Origin: Bugulina stolonifera
Lineage: Eukaryota > Bryozoa > Gymnolaemata > Cheilostomatida > Bugulidae
Length of the DNA stretch: 64,000 bases
Direction: 5' to 3'
NCBI GenBank assembly: GCA_935421135.1
Contig: OW285192.1
Coordinates: 3,639,501 to 3,703,500, forward strand
A model generated the notes under the pieces. It saw nothing but the letters and a program-made list of their open reading frames with translations. It searched no databases and had not been told where the DNA came from. Shown here in pieces: positions 24,631-61,409 of the stretch. The number at the start of each line of letters is the position of its first letter. The first letter of the stretch is position 1. Made by a program: the position numbers and the translations under genes.

Positions 24631-27600
24631 CTACAGAGAGAACACACTTTAGTTTAGTTTTTACATATTAATGTGATTAGAAATTACATTTATATACCTG
24701 CAGTTAGCTATGTGTGTAAGTACTCATGTACATGCACACATACATTTGTATGTCATAACCGGGTCTCAACATAAATACATGTAGTTGTACTTTAGAATAG
24801 TGAGGTACATCTGGTTTCCTAATAATGATGTTCGTACAATCACATACTACATGATTGTACATGTATATAGCTGGAGTTATGACAATTTTATACCTCACAT
24901 TGCATTGTACATTACTATATACATACTTTTTATGAGTTATACGGCCGTACATTTTTAACGTTTTCTACTCATTGAATAATAACAGCCCTAGCATAATTCC
25001 CTGTTTCTTTCAACACCAGACTAAAAATTTACATTTTTTTTCCAAACATGCCTTGATTTGCCAAAATTTCTAATGTTACATGCAATGTACTACATATGCG
25101 TCATTTCAAATTTTTTGCATTGTTCATCAGATAGAATTATTAGAGATTATTTTGACGAGGTAATCCTTGAACTAGGTTTGCCCAAATATCTTGTTGGAAG
25201 TGACTCAAATATCTCCATATATTGACGTATTGCATGCTACATAAAATAGCATACAAAGGTTGTTACTTACAATTATTTTGACATAAATAATAGAAAAATA
25301 AATAAATATTCCAGTATTAATCCTATCTGAATCAGAATATAGCTGCATCCATAATACATGCACATAGGGATATCTCTACTAGCAGTACAGTGACATAAAC
25401 AGAATGTAGTAATACACGTTTCAGTACAATGTGATGGATTTTGTAGCCTTGGCTCTTACCGTATTCATTGTTTAGCTTTATAAGGTCTATACTATTCAAC
25501 GAAAGAGGGGGATTGGCCCTCAGATTGTAGCCTGACTTCATGACCTTAGATTGCGAGTTGTGAGGAAATCCAACCAAATGCCCAATTTCGTGCTGCAAAA
25601 CAGTTCTCAAGATGGCGGTCTGAGAGCTGCCTAAAGTAGTTAATGTATCTATGGTAATAAAACAGGAAGTACAATGTTATGGTGCATTTATGCCCCCAAT
25701 AGCAATAGCAACGCACAGTGTTGTGATAATAGAAGTATAAAATCGTTGGAGTCGCTGTATCTAAGATTATCCAATCACAAAATAGCTCTTTGGAGACACA
25801 TCATTAAAACAATCAACGAGTTGCCGTTTAATTACCCATGTACTTTAGGAGTAGCCTATCACATTAGAAGTAACAATATAACAGCCAGACATTGTGTATC
25901 CATTTCTATTACAAGCCTAATAAGCGTAATAGAGAGAAAAAAATTATTAGGTTATAAAATAATGTGATGTATATAATGATGAGCAAGTTTATACAATATG
26001 CAAAATTGTAGTAAACAGTTATTCCACCAAAGGGTGTTCCTTTAATAAATATTTAACAACAGGTTGAGTATTAGGGACACTGGGATTTGAGATCATGCTA
26101 GTCATCTATGAAGTGAAACTTATGATGTAATAATGGCTTATTATCCTAATAGATTAATGTAATAATTATTATAGTCTATGGCTTTATTACAGTATAAGTT
26201 CAATATCCAGGGCATATTAATTGTATAGTCAAGTAATATTTTTGTAGACAACAAAATTACGTTCTGAAAAAAAATTGTTTCTCAGCAAAATAACAAAATA
26301 AGCATTCATTGTCATGCATTGAATGTGACACTTTTAGCGCTTGTAAAATTCGCAAAATTCAAACTATTTCCAGTGCTCATATTTTCCAGCTATTGACATA
26401 GCTGAGGCATGCACTGTGTTTGTCTCCAGACATTATTTCAGAAGCTTGTTACTTTTGAATAACTATACTTTCCTGCCACTACTTCTGGTTCAGCATCGCT
26501 GAGATACATTTACATTGAATATGAGGACACAAGATGTGATAAATTACATTTAAATCTATCCTTGTAGGCTACTTCTTTTTCTCCTAATGTTAAAAAATTT
26601 CTGCAAGCTAAAATAATTCTATAAGCTATAAGCATCGCTCTATTCTTATACTGCACTAACGTTATAGAAACTATAATAACCGAGTGTTATGGATAAAAGA
26701 GAGAACAACTTCAAACTGCCAATAGTGAAATATATAATTCCATGCCATAACACTAAAGGGAAACATGAAAGTATAGTTTTTGGTGAAATTAGTACTTATT
26801 TGATTAACCTTAGCTGCCAGATTTGCCAATCGATTTAGCAGATATACCATCTGATCTAACAAACTTACCAACTGATCTAACATAGTCGGCATTTTTCACC
26901 CACTCCCAATCTTTGTTGAGGTAAATGTACTCGGTTGGGTCTGTATTTGCCACACTGTGCATATCTATAATTTAGTAGATGTAAACTTTACAATGTACAA
27001 TGTACATAAATAACGTTCTAATCATTCATGAGATGATTTGTTCAGTCGATTCATTAGAGTTATTTTCATGTAAATTGTAACTGATCCTTGCATACTACTA
27101 GACTGCATAACAGTGCGCAATCATTAAATAATACAATATACATGTACATGGTAACTACCATGTATGAAGTTTAAATTTATGTGACTGTATCAGTGGATTT
27201 GATGAAACGGGGTTCTCAATTGGTCACCGTGTCTCATTATTTGCAACAAGCATAAAATCAATGCATGGTTATATAAATATATTATATTGTGTTAATATTG
27301 GAGTTGGCGCAGTAGGCCTACTTACGAGATCTGAACTTGATATGCACGTGGACATTTCCACTTAACTTCTCTTGAAAGCACAAGTTTGAGTTCCTTTCCC
27401 AGACAGCAAACGCTAGCTTTATTTCAGATCTCTGGACCCTTTTAGAGAGGACACCCGTAGTGTCAGTATATTCGTCTGAAAGCCGCCATGTTATTGGATC
27501 AGGCACAGTGAATTTAGTCAGACGACTGACAGGGTTACTCCGTTTGTTGCGTACGCTCTCAGGTGCCCAATAAGAGGCAGTAGTTAAATCTTTGAAGCCG

Positions 27601-30600
27601 TCAGAATGTGGTTTAGGTAATACTAGTGGTTGAGTCTCCGGATATATGTAATTGTCGATATCAGTGTGGTAAAGGAACCGGTCCGCATAGAATGCGTCCG
27701 GCATAATCATTGGTTTTTCTTTGGCGATTAAAGGTATGTTATCAGATGATATCGTCGACCTTTTCTTCTGAGTGTTGTAGGTTTTGAATATAGTTTTGAT
27801 GAATCCTACAAATATAAGACAATCGACCCTCTTGGTGAACAGGAAGTACAAGTTAATTTTTAACCAACTACATTGATGTGCATCATACCTATAGCTGTCT
27901 AGAAAGTATTGTGGTGATTTTTAACCTACCAGGACAATGTAATATGCATTGTGTAAGTAGATGAACTGCTAGTACTACTACGTATGTAACAAATATTTTA
28001 CCAGCATGTTTGGAGTTATGATCCCTTAATTGTTGCTCAGTTTAATAATAACATCTTAGAGTAAGTATCCTGGCCCCAAGTCGACCAGAATAGTGGGTGG
28101 GTATGTTTGTGCCCAACCTAAGCATACCTCCTCCATTTTTGAGAACCTGAAGCCCGGGTTCATCTTCCAATATTAGATACGGCAGCACGAAGCAGTGGTG
28201 ACCCTTTTAACAGGGAGGTCCAGTGTTGGCCTCCCTGTAGGAGTTATAAGGGCTATTTAACCCTCCCCTATCCATTATACTACAGACTAATAGGATTATG
28301 AAGGGAAAGTAATTCTGTTTCATAATATAATGTAGTTGTTGAAATACTATTATTATTATTATTGGGCAACTGGAAACACTGTAACTAATTCCGTAAGCCA
28401 GAAAGACCTTTATTAGCTTAGCAGTATAACAATGAAGATTTGCTAACCACACCATGTAAATAATAATGTGTGACGACAGCCTTAATAATAATATGTGTGA
28501 CGACAGCCTTAATAACCATTCCACATGCAAAGACCTTAAAAATACTTTGCTGAATACACTGTATACTGTCTTTGCTATCTACAACACTAGGTAGTAGCTA
28601 ACAAGTACCTAAGCACATTGGTATAGCATTAGTAGCATAGTCAGAAGTACACGAATACTATTTATTCAGTCAGTGTATACCTGGATATGTTTCCATCCCG
28701 ACTTTAAACACTTGAAGAGTATAATACCTTACCTAATGGCCCAGAATGCTCAGGTTGGGAAGGTTTCATGCCTGCTTCACATAGATTGACAAGTCTCTTT
28801 ATGATGAGTGTATTATGATTGTACGAGTGCAGAGAGGAGACAACTTTGTCAAAGTCTGTAGTATTACACGGGGCTAGGTGCAGCACTTGCTGTGCCTTGT
28901 CAGAATGAGTTGGTGGACATTGACAGGTCTTCATAAAGCCTTCACTGCAGAGCAACTCCTAAAATAGACAAATACAATAGTATGTATTTAGGGCATCATT
29001 GGTATGAGAAGATGAAATTGCATAGGCTACTTGAAAAGTTAAATTTTTACATTATCAAAAACCAGCCAATGATCACCAAGTTTAAATATTCCCAGTGTGC
29101 TGGTTAAAAAAGTCAATGATCTCTGCATTGTGATGTAATGATTGATAAAGGAAGGGTGTGAGACAGTCAAACAATAGTAGCTTATTGTTACCTGAATTGG
29201 CAGGAAAGTGAAACATCTATCGATCAGGATTATAATAATGTAAAAATATTCACAATGCTAATGGAGAAGAAGCTCTTTGCTAGGAATGTTTTGATTGGCT
29301 CTCCAGAAATCACCATGATGTAATTATAACACTAAATTAATTTGTGAATATGATATAAAAATATAATATTTAGTCATTAGGAAGCATCATACTGCTATTA
29401 TTATAGACGTATAGACTGAATACTGAATAAATATGGTTATAATATATGCAAAGCCAAGCTAAAACTGACAATAATATAGTATTTTCTGTGTGGTTAGTAA
29501 CGTAATATAATATGAATATACGTTTGTGAACGTGGTGAAAGTAATTTAGAGGTATTTTAGCAGTTTAATAAAATTTTACAGATGAATAAGCAGGGAGCCT
29601 GTCCAGTAATATGTCAGGTTGGCAGGTGACAGTATTACTGCAACCTTACAAGTTGACAAATTGACAAAATTGTTTTTATTTTTAACTCGGGAGGCGTGTA
29701 ATATAGGTACACGAGTTGAAGTCAAGCAGTTAGAAGCATTTCCTGTTGATATAACCATGGTACAGATCTACTCGATCTCTAAGAAGGAAACGGATAATTT
29801 GGCACGGTTGAGTGACCTCTTCAGTCCCACTCCAAGTACCAACTAGTGTGCGGAATAGTGAAACAGTACACAAACACAGCATTCATGAGCCAACTGGGGC
29901 TACCATATACATGCATGTATACACATAACATCTACGAGGTCCATTTGCAACATAATTATAATCATATAACCAACGAATTACAGCTAGCATGGAATTTGTT
30001 ACGAAAGCATTTTGTGTAAAACTGTGCATTATGCAATATTTTTTGTGTAATCTTGGTGGGAAATACAATTCCTTCTCCACGAATACAATAGAAGGAAAGT
30101 GGATTGCTGTAAGAAATACCACTATTATTATTTCCTTTCTGTGACCCTTTGAGACTCATACCATGTACTTACATTGTAAATATTGTATCTAGCAAGATAA
30201 GAGGGTAAAACTTGAGCAGCTCTTTGCAGAAAAGCAGGAACTTCCATAATAATAATATTACAAAGTCAACTGGTATCAGGTACTACCTGCATACATGTCT
30301 GTGTTATAATACATGTATGAGTGATGAGGTATTATCCCTTAATATCCAAGTCACTGAAGTATATTGGACTCTGTTACTTTAAAAGTGTTTCTTGGAAAAT
30401 GACTTGAAACTACAATGGCCGAAATGTGAAACCTTGCTATACTTCTGGATGAGGACGTGTTGCTTGTTCTCAGAAATCATGAAATCTTACAAGTAAAAAT
30501 AACTTGTGTTTATTATATTACATCTTTACGTATGACATACGAGTATACATGTATAATTTCTAGCAGTGTGCAATATATTATATGTGTATCTGGTATAGGC

Positions 30601-31999
30601 CTAGTGTGAAGTGGGCTGGTGGTGGAATTAATTGATATTTTCATAGTGGCATATTCTGTAACAATGTGTACTATTGTGAGGTGCTTGTATGAATAAAATC
30701 AGGTAATCCTCCTATATCAACATTCCTTTCATGCTAAAATCTACTATATGTTCATGTAGTAATTACATACAATCAAGTGTGAAACACCAAACTGCTTATA
30801 TCAGGATTGTATCCACGTTAATATGCAGATAGCAACAAACTGTTATTTATACGAACTATGGGCAAAGTAATACGATACCATCAGCTGGAGAGGTACATGG
30901 GGAGGTGTACAAGTCACGTAGAGGTACATGGAGAAATAGACAAGTCATGGAGGAGTACATAGGGGAATGAATAAGTCATGGGGGTGAAGTACATGAAAAT
31001 GTATGACTTTAGGTCCAGGAATGTCTTCTCCCATTATTTCACTTTTTCTTATCTCAGACGAATTGACGTCACGTAAGTCTGACTCAAAGTTATACTTGAT
31101 TATTCATTTCCTTACCAGCTCACCTACTGGGATCCAGGGCTATACTCACCCACATTCCTGTAGTACCCTAGGATCCAGGGCTATTATACTCACCCACATT
31201 CTTGTAGTACCACTAGGATCCAGGGCTATACTCACCCACATTCCAGTAGTACCACCAGGATCCTGGACTAGTCTACCCAGCCTGGTGCTACCACCCACCA
31301 CTGGACCTATTTCTGATTATATTACTATCTTACTATAATATAATGTGATGAACCCTCCACAAAGACGCTTCCACCACAGCACTAGCTTATACCTTAATAT
31401 GCATGCTGCATTAAAATGATTAATTCTGGTCAGGTGCCATCTTATTATGTCTCTATGATTCCAATGTTATTACTACTATCATTTAAATAATACAGTAATT
31501 GCTGCTGAAGAGATATTTACAGGTTATGGATAAAAACTGATCGTTAGCAACTCTGAGAAGTAGATGAGAAACAGTATTTTAGCCGGAAAATTAATGTGAC
31601 TTCATACATAATACCATAATGCACTACCTACCAATCTGTGTACATATGCATACACCAACTGTCTGTTAAAACTCATAACACATACACGCAGTTCAGCCTA
31701 TGTACTAGTATGTATATTTTGTCTATATAGATACAAATTATACATCCAACCACTACGATATTTTGCTAAATCCACTTAATCCATACCATTAATTATAATC
31801 TCACATGGGTTTTAAACTTTACAAGTTCATCCTGATTTATAATTAGTATTACTTTCCTATAAGCATAAGCGTAGGTGGTAATCCTTGTAATATTATTTAT
31901 ACTCACTTGACACCTGTTGGCAGGTCCATCAGGTGTTTGCAGGTTCTCTGCAGAGCTAAGGATTGACAGCACCACAAGAGATAAGGTAAGCCAGCCCAT
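22439..31999 (-). CDS. Matrix metalloproteinase-like (M10 matrixin) with hemopexin domain, complete
   Basis: Nine exons: 31999-31907, 28958-28733, 27805-27326, 26964-26869, 25630-25460, 24630-24364, 24054-23897, 23124-22946, 22601-22439. They total 1,833 nt, or 610 residues plus TAA, with all phases matching. Residues 1-17 are a signal peptide (MGWLTLSLVVLSILSSA). Residues 30-91 contain six Cys. A furin-type RNKR lies at 192-195. The catalytic part begins near 196-220 (TVPDPITWRLSDEY). The zinc site HEIGHLVGFPH has His at 312, 316 and 322 and Glu at 313, with a Met-turn VMKSGY at 328-333. The hemopexin-like domain runs from Cys358 to Cys603/608 (for example VSAAYYDLKDDHIYFFSGNK). The product should be a secreted zinc endopeptidase acting on matrix or pericellular proteins. 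The canonical PRCGxPD cysteine switch is not seen. The initiator ATG sits directly before the signal peptide. Confidence 0.9.
25460..27805 (-). other. Matrixin catalytic domain exons
   Basis: The exons at 27805-27326, 26964-26869 and 25630-25460 carry the furin-like RNKR, the N-terminal catalytic strand region (IKLAFAVWERNSNLCFQEK), the middle segment (PTEYIYLNKDWEW) and the zinc-binding HEIGHLVGFPH followed by SQSKVMKSGY. The HExxHxxGxxH spacing and a Met about seven residues after the third His fit M10 enzymes. The Ser/Pro usually seen around the Met-turn in vertebrate MMPs is replaced here. All catalytic residues are intact. Confidence 0.88.
30885..30992. repeat. Imperfect ~33-bp tandem repeat, 3-4 copies
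   Basis: Copies of GAGGTACATGG and ACAAGTCATGG words in the large first intron of the metalloproteinase gene. Confidence 0.6.
31125..31262. repeat. ~42-bp tandem repeat, 3 copies
   Basis: Unit with GGATCCAGGGCTATACTCAC and CCACATTCCTGTAGTACC, in the first intron of the metalloproteinase gene. Confidence 0.88.
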
Positions 32000-32065
32000 G
32001 GTAATTCAATTCTGTATCTAACAGCTAGTATATCCAGTATAGCTTATCCACATGTGTCAGGCCAA

Positions 32066-32074
32066 CTTAAAATA
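32066..32074 (-). promoter_or_regulatory. Possible TATA-like element of the metalloproteinase gene
   Basis: On the minus strand a TATTTTAAG sequence follows a run of six G, about 67 nt upstream of the ATG at 31999. The position is compatible with a core promoter and a short leader. Nothing else supports it, and AT-rich words are common here. Confidence 0.25.
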
Positions 32075-32924
32075 GCCCCCCTTGTGAGTATAATTATACA
32101 CATGTCTAGTTGATGAAGACTTGCGCCTTCTATGACTTTATGTTCTCCCAGTGAATTATAGTGTTTGGATAAAGAGTAATGGTAGGTTGGATATAGTGTG
32201 ATAGCTCCTTCTCCAGCCAATGTACTGTGTATGGTGACAAGCCAACTATTAGATACAATATAATGTAATAATTATAGGTATTACCAGTTATATGTTATAT
32301 TGGTGCATGATAACACATGTGGAGGAAGTAATATTAAGTACCGCCTTCCTTATATGTGATTATTGACATGATGGTATTAATACTTACACACTAATGTCTA
32401 ATCTAGAACTTATTCTTTTCTATATTATAACTCAAACACCACATTGTGACATTCCAAATTCATATTTAAAATGAACATTTTAGTACTTATAGAATAAGCA
32501 GTAGATGGTATTATAACATAATTTTACTGAATGTGTAAAATTATACGTACATGTAAATGCACACGCTACATAATACTGTAATGTTTTTGTACTTGTTGTT
32601 TATACAGGAGGGGTACGAAAGTGGTCTATCGTCTCACCTTACTTTACATGCACCTAGTAAGAGGTGTGAGTGTGACTGACTAGCAATGCTGTTTATCAAC
32701 TTGTAGTTATTGTGAACAACAGGTTCAAGTTGCAGAGAGGTAGGGCCTACCGTGTATTTAGCTACCCTAGTTGCTCTGGTGTCCAATTCTGTGAGGAACC
32801 TTGGCTAAGACATTCCTTGAGGAAATGCAGCACCACAAAGCTTATATCAAGTAAAGAGAAGTGACTTTATTAGAGTCCTGGCTGCAATTGACTATCATAG
32901 CATATTTTCTCAACTTACATAATA

Positions 32925-33183
32925 TAATAATAATAATAATAATAATATCCGTGGCGCCAAACACAAGTCTTTAACATAGCTGCCCAATAGCAGAGCTAGT
33001 CGAGTGGCCACCACGGCTCCTAGAGCTGGATATTATTTTAGTTCGATATGGCACAGAAGGAAAATATTCTTCAGGACGAAAACCTCCAGGTCATTGATGG
33101 GACTCGAACCCACGTCCTTGCAAATAACTTGCGTCATTGCTGCAAGACGAGAGTGACTAGCGCTAGACCACTCGGCCACCAAT
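32925..33183 (-). mobile_element. tRNA-derived SINE (family 1), full-length, ATT-tailed
   Basis: Read on the minus strand it begins GGTGGCCGAGTGGTCTAGCG (A box at 33166-33178) and has GGGTTCGAGTCCC as B box at 33099-33111. The head resembles a class II tRNA (Ser/Leu). A non-tRNA body follows (CCATATCGAACTAAAATAAT region), then an (ATT)n tail at 32929-32947. A second copy at 51845-52052 shares the body. Confidence 0.85.
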
Positions 33184-33539
33184 ACCTTAACAAAACTAAT
33201 TTCAGATTACCTTCGTTGAGGGGCTGATGGATGGTCGATTGACACATACATGTAATAGTACAGAGAAAAATTAATATGTTAACATAATACAAGGTACAAC
33301 TAGGGACCGCGAAGCGCCGACTAGAACATAACAGTAAGCACCCAAGCTCAGATACAAAAAGGTTGGCCCCATAGGTCGGGCGAAGGATTGCTATGTAAGT
33401 ATAAAATGATGTGCTGTTTTAAAAGTTGTACAATAACTCAGCCCATGGCCTTGCATATAATTCCAATTACAATTAAGTATAAAATAATACAAGCTACACA
33501 AATAATTATGATATGAAATATGTACAGCACACGGAGCAT

Positions 33540-33725
33540 GAATTTTCTTAAATCACTACAATGTGGTACATAATACACTACATAATATGCAACATAACGC
33601 AGTACATACGTGTAACGCACTACATAATACGGCACACAATATGCTACATTACACGGTAAATAATATGCTACATAATATGGTACATAACGTGCTACATAAT
33701 ACACTACGTAATACAGTATACATAG
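33540..33725. repeat. Degenerate 13-14-bp repeat (TACATAATACACT)
   Basis: Many diverged copies of CTACATAATACAC/GGTACATAACG. Tyr/Val-rich frames here are artefacts. Confidence 0.75.
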
Positions 33726-35106
33726 TAAGGTAGTGCAGAAATTTGTGGCAGCCGAAATGTAAATATAATTTGACATTTCTAGTAATTTCACAACTATCTA
33801 TATGGATTATGATGGTTGGATTGACGCAAACTATCAGAAGGCCTACTGAGTTTTAGCTAAGCTTTCTATTATTATTTGGTAGCCTACAATAGAGAGATAA
33901 TAATATGATTGTAGTTTGATAATCTATGTGAAAGAATAGTCTATCCTGAAGGGGGACAAGACAGAAGTTTAGTCAAGATTAATTTAAAGTAAGATGGAGA
34001 TTGTTTCTTGGTAAGATACATGTAGATATGGGTTCATCCAGTGATACGAACTGCTGTGTTACATTCTACATGGTATGCATTAATTATTACTCACACAGGA
34101 TGTTGGCAGGGTTATGAAGCATTCACCTGTTTTAGTGTGCTTCATGTATTTACAGCAGTCAGGAATAATGTCAACAAGGGTGTACACGATTATAACAAGT
34201 ACACATGCTTGCGCATAGGTGCACAACGCAGCAAAGACTTATTCTTGATAGACTAGCTCCGGTAGCAATTTTCAAGATAAATATATACATGTAATATGGT
34301 CAGCTAATATCTTACTATTCTACTGACCGAATATAGTCTTACAAATTACAAGGTGCTATACATGGGTCCTACATCTGCAGATAATAGGGAATGCCACTAG
34401 CTCTTTGACAACTCCGTAAACACTAAACGGCTGATATAAGCAGAAGAAAACCAGCCCAGCCGCTTTCAGAAATTACTTTCTCCCAGCTCCACCACTAATG
34501 ATGTACATGTTACAGACAGTATGCCTATTAAATGCATCAGTGCCCATTATAAACATGGGCTGCACTGTCATTACCTTACTCAATTCCAACATAATTACAC
34601 CATTTCTTGAATCTGCTCCCTCTGACATCTGCCTGGCTGTCTGTGATTAAGTGGCAAGTGGCCAAATTGCTAGACCTTTTGAAACCACTGGTCTCTTTTA
34701 CACCCACTCTCTGTTAAGCTACTGGTGTCGATGATGCAACACAAGGCAAGCAAAAAGACTCTCAACGATACTCTTGTTCCCAGATATATTTGTATTTCAT
34801 TCCTTCAATTTAGTTTTCGGTGTTGACAACATAGTTGCAGAGAAAGTGTTGAGAAAGTTGAAGAACAAAACAACACAGTGAAATGAGTAAACCACTTAGT
34901 GATGGTGAGAAGCATTGAGCTATAGAGCAAAAACACAGGCAGCCATAGTTTTAGTTTAAAAATAGCATCGTGTAAAGGTTTCACATACACATCAGTATTA
35001 CCACATGTATTTAGGGATAATGTTTATTGATGACATATTTTGGCATTTTCGGTGACATCATTGGCATTTTTGATGACATCATTGGCATATTATTAAAGGC
35101 ATAGCT

Positions 35107-58683
<23,577 letters not shown>

Positions 58684-58699
58684 CTAAAAAAAAATAAAT

Positions 58700-59090
58700 T
58701 ATTTGTAACATGTTGGTCTTAATCGAGATCAGTTAATAATTGCGAATATCAGCAATAGACTGTGAACTAACCCAATAGTGCACTCACACGGGTGCAATGT
58801 GAATTACAGCTTATGCGAACTAGTGGGCATGTTTGTGGAGTTAATAGGTCCTATGACATTGCCTGCAGGTATTATAAAGATGCTTTGCGTAATTCTTCAG
58901 AAGGAAACAATCGTTATTGGGTCTGTCCATAATCACCGTTGCAACATTTAGAGAACATATCTGAATGTAGCCACTTATTTAACATTGTCCAACCTTATTG
59001 AACAGGACAAGCTGATAGAGCTTAAAATTCTCTACAAAATGATATGTTAAATGTTCGTGTTGGATAACCGGTTTGCTGACGCTGTCCTAA
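58700..59090. other. Region upstream of the first TMEM131 exon seen; no exon supported
   Basis: The missing first exon must end in phase 1, and I found no convincing ATG plus signal peptide plus donor here. It includes one TCACCGTTGCAAC motif at 58933-58945. Confidence 0.45.
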
Positions 59091-59094
59091 AATG

Positions 59095-59410
59095 TGTGTC
59101 ACCGTTGCAATGTCAGAGAAATGGAATTCTAAAACATGTTCTGCCGTTATTGAAAATTCTGTGATTTGTGTTGCTTCTCACTTTTTTTGCTTAGATATGA
59201 TGTTGAGAACCTATGCAGCTACACTAGAAACCAAAAACCGAAGCAATATCTTGGTGTGCCTTGCTCTGACGAGCTTAAATCGGTGTCACCGTTGCAACAA
59301 TCCATCGTCACCGTTGCAACGCTTCCAAATTTAATGGACAAATTGAGCTTTTTAGGAAAATAAATCGCGTTTTTATGGTTTCACATCTACCAAATATGAT
59401 GTTTATTAAG
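59095..59410. repeat. Direct repeat, left copy
   Basis: It matches 61410-61700 in the same orientation (for example GTGTTGCTTCTCACTTTT / GTGTTGCATCTCACTTTT, then ATGTTGAGAAC). It contains three GTCACCGTTGCAA motifs. Confidence 0.85.
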
Positions 59411-59455
59411 GTAATAGTATGATGCACTCAAATAAAGCAGAGTTGTTTCAATATA

Positions 59456-61375
59456 CAGTGCTGTGCGAAATAAGGTATCCGCCCTACTTTTTAGTGACAA
59501 ATTCTGATTTAAAAGCTTACTACTTGTATTCTTTCTGTCATAACCCACAACTATCATATATCAATTTAAACCAAATTTTGTGTAGATTCCAACTTTTAAA
59601 TTCATTCTACCATATATTCATTGGGTTTTCTTATGTATTTGCTGAAACTTAAACTATCTATGCCATGGATGAAGGTAAATGCAATTTATAAGGTAATTAG
59701 ATATGAACCTTTCAAATTTGTCACTAAAAATAAAAAACACAACCTGCAAACACCTTTTTGGAGCAGTTGTTTTAAAAAAAATATACACTGTGACATCACA
59801 GTGTATTTTGCAGGTGATGGCAATTAGAAACCTCCTTTCACATGTCCAATAACAACGCTCGTAGACGAAGCAAAATTGTGCACAGTGATTGGATAATAAA
59901 ACCTATTGTTTATTTTATCGTAAAACAGTAATTATTAATTGTTATATTCTATTTCATGCACAGGTTTACACTAATTATTGGACATGTGAAAGGAGGTTTC
60001 TAATTGCCAACTCCTGCAGAATAATCCACTTCTGGTTGGACAGTGGATATTTTTAAAAACTGCTCAAAAAACGTGTTTGCAGGTTGTATTTTTTATTTTT
60101 AGTGACAAATTTTAAATGTTCATATCAAATTACCTTATATATTGTATTTAGCTTTCTTCGTGACATCAATAGTTTAAAGTGGTCATCTTTTGCAATACTA
60201 GCCATCAAAGCCGCCTCACAATTGACATGCAATTACTTGCCTTCTAATTGAAAATATTGGAACAGACTCTTTGTATTAGTGCATGGTGGCCCTGAAAAGG
60301 GCTTTTGAGGTTGGGGAAGATGTATGGTTAGTATTTCATTGACCAGCCTTTGTTGTTTTTGAAGGCCCCCTCACATCATCGCAGCATGCTGTTGACTAGG
60401 GTTGTCAGTCGATCTGGAGTAACATTTCTGTGGTAGGCTTCTATAATATCTTTTTGTTGTGGGTTTATTCTTTGTTATCACCAATCCCAATTGATGCTAC
60501 AGGTTTTCAACTGGATTGACATCAGCTGATTGGGCAGACCATATGAGAGTTCTGATTACTTTCTTAATCATCCACTTCTCTACACTCCTGGCCTGGTGAC
60601 AAGGTGGGTTGTGCTCTTAAAATATCCAGTCTGCACCATCTGGAAACACTATAATCACAGCTCCATTGCTTGCACAAATCAACACTTGTGAGTTGACGAC
60701 AGCTCTTAGACAGATGAAGCAGCTTTCTGTCTTTCTGGACCACAATCCACCTTGTCACCGGGCCAGGAGTGTAGAGAAGTGGATGATTAAGAAAGTAATC
60801 AGAACTCTCATATGGTCTGCCTAATCAGCTAATGTCAATCCAATTGAAAACCTGTGGCATCAATTGGGATTGGTGATAACAAAGAATAAACCCACAACAA
60901 AAAGATATCATAGAAGCCTACCACAGAACTGTTACTCCAGATCGACTGACAACCCTAGTCAACAGCATGCTGCGACGATGTGAGGGGGGTCATCAAAACA
61001 ACAAAAGGCTGGTCAATGAAATACTGACAATACATCTCCCCCAACCTCAAAAGGCCTTTTTCAGGGCCACCATGCACTAATACAAAGAGTCTGTTAAAAT
61101 ATTTTCAATTAGAATGCAAGTAATTGCATGTCAATTGTGGGGCGCCTTTGATGGCTAGTATTGCAAAAGATGGCCATTTGAAGTTTCAGCAACTACATAA
61201 GAAAACCCATTGAATATATGGGAAAAGGAATTCAAAAGTTAGAATCTACACAAAATTTGGTTTAAATTGATATATGATAGTTGTGGGTTATGACAGAAAG
61301 AATACAGGTAGTAAGCTTTTAAATCGGAATTTGTCACTAAAGAGTAGGGCGGATACCTTATTTCGCACAGCACTG
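59456..61375. mobile_element. Palindromic Tc1/mariner-derived element, TA-flanked
   Basis: The ends are CAGTGCTGTGCGAAATAAGG and its inverse, each next to TA. The two halves are inverted copies of each other around a ~120-bp centre near 60620-60750. Each half carries the C-terminal part of a Tc1-type transposase, seen on the plus strand at about 60730-61000 (NPPCHQARSVEKWMIKK-like, then NPIENLWHQLGLV-like) and inverted on the left. The N-terminal and first catalytic parts are absent, so it is non-autonomous. The left arm is longer because another element is nested in it. Confidence 0.85.
59653..60173. mobile_element. 521-bp foldback element nested in the Tc1 palindrome, TTAA-flanked
   Basis: Ends ACTATCTATG and (inverse) ACTATTGATG are flanked by TTAA on both sides. 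Long inverted arms include AAGGTAATTAGATATGAAC and, inside, GGCAATTAGAAACCTCCTTT. It is absent from the right arm of the host element, where GCTGAAACTTCAAATGGCCA is continuous. The TTAA target is typical of piggyBac-type transposition, but the ends do not show the usual piggyBac CCC start. Confidence 0.8.
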
Positions 61376-61409
61376 TATAACAATTGTGAAATACCCGAAT
61401 ACTGAAAGG

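Larger units (their letters stand above)
28960..31906. other. Large first intron of the metalloproteinase gene
   Basis: It joins the signal-peptide exon to the rest of the gene in phase 0. Apart from the two short satellites I see no gene in it. Confidence 0.7.
32040..35100. other. Gap between the protease and TMEM131 genes; no gene supported
   Basis: It contains the full SINE and the 13-bp repeat. The left edge should hold the protease promoter and the right edge the TMEM131 3' end. No exon series was found. Confidence 0.55.

Noticed and set aside
25332..25610. Leishmanolysin (M8) assignment for the HEIGH enzyme
   Set aside because: Third-His spacing (HExxHxxGxxH), the furin site and a hemopexin-like domain fit M10 matrixins, not M8 with its long insert.
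33099..33178. A functional tRNA gene
   Set aside because: A and B boxes are present, but the sequence has no convincing cloverleaf and continues into a SINE body shared with a second copy.
60564..60758. 64-codon minus-strand frame inside the Tc1 palindrome as an active transposase
   Set aside because: It is a fragment of the C-terminal half; the N-terminal DNA-binding part and the first catalytic Asp region are missing.
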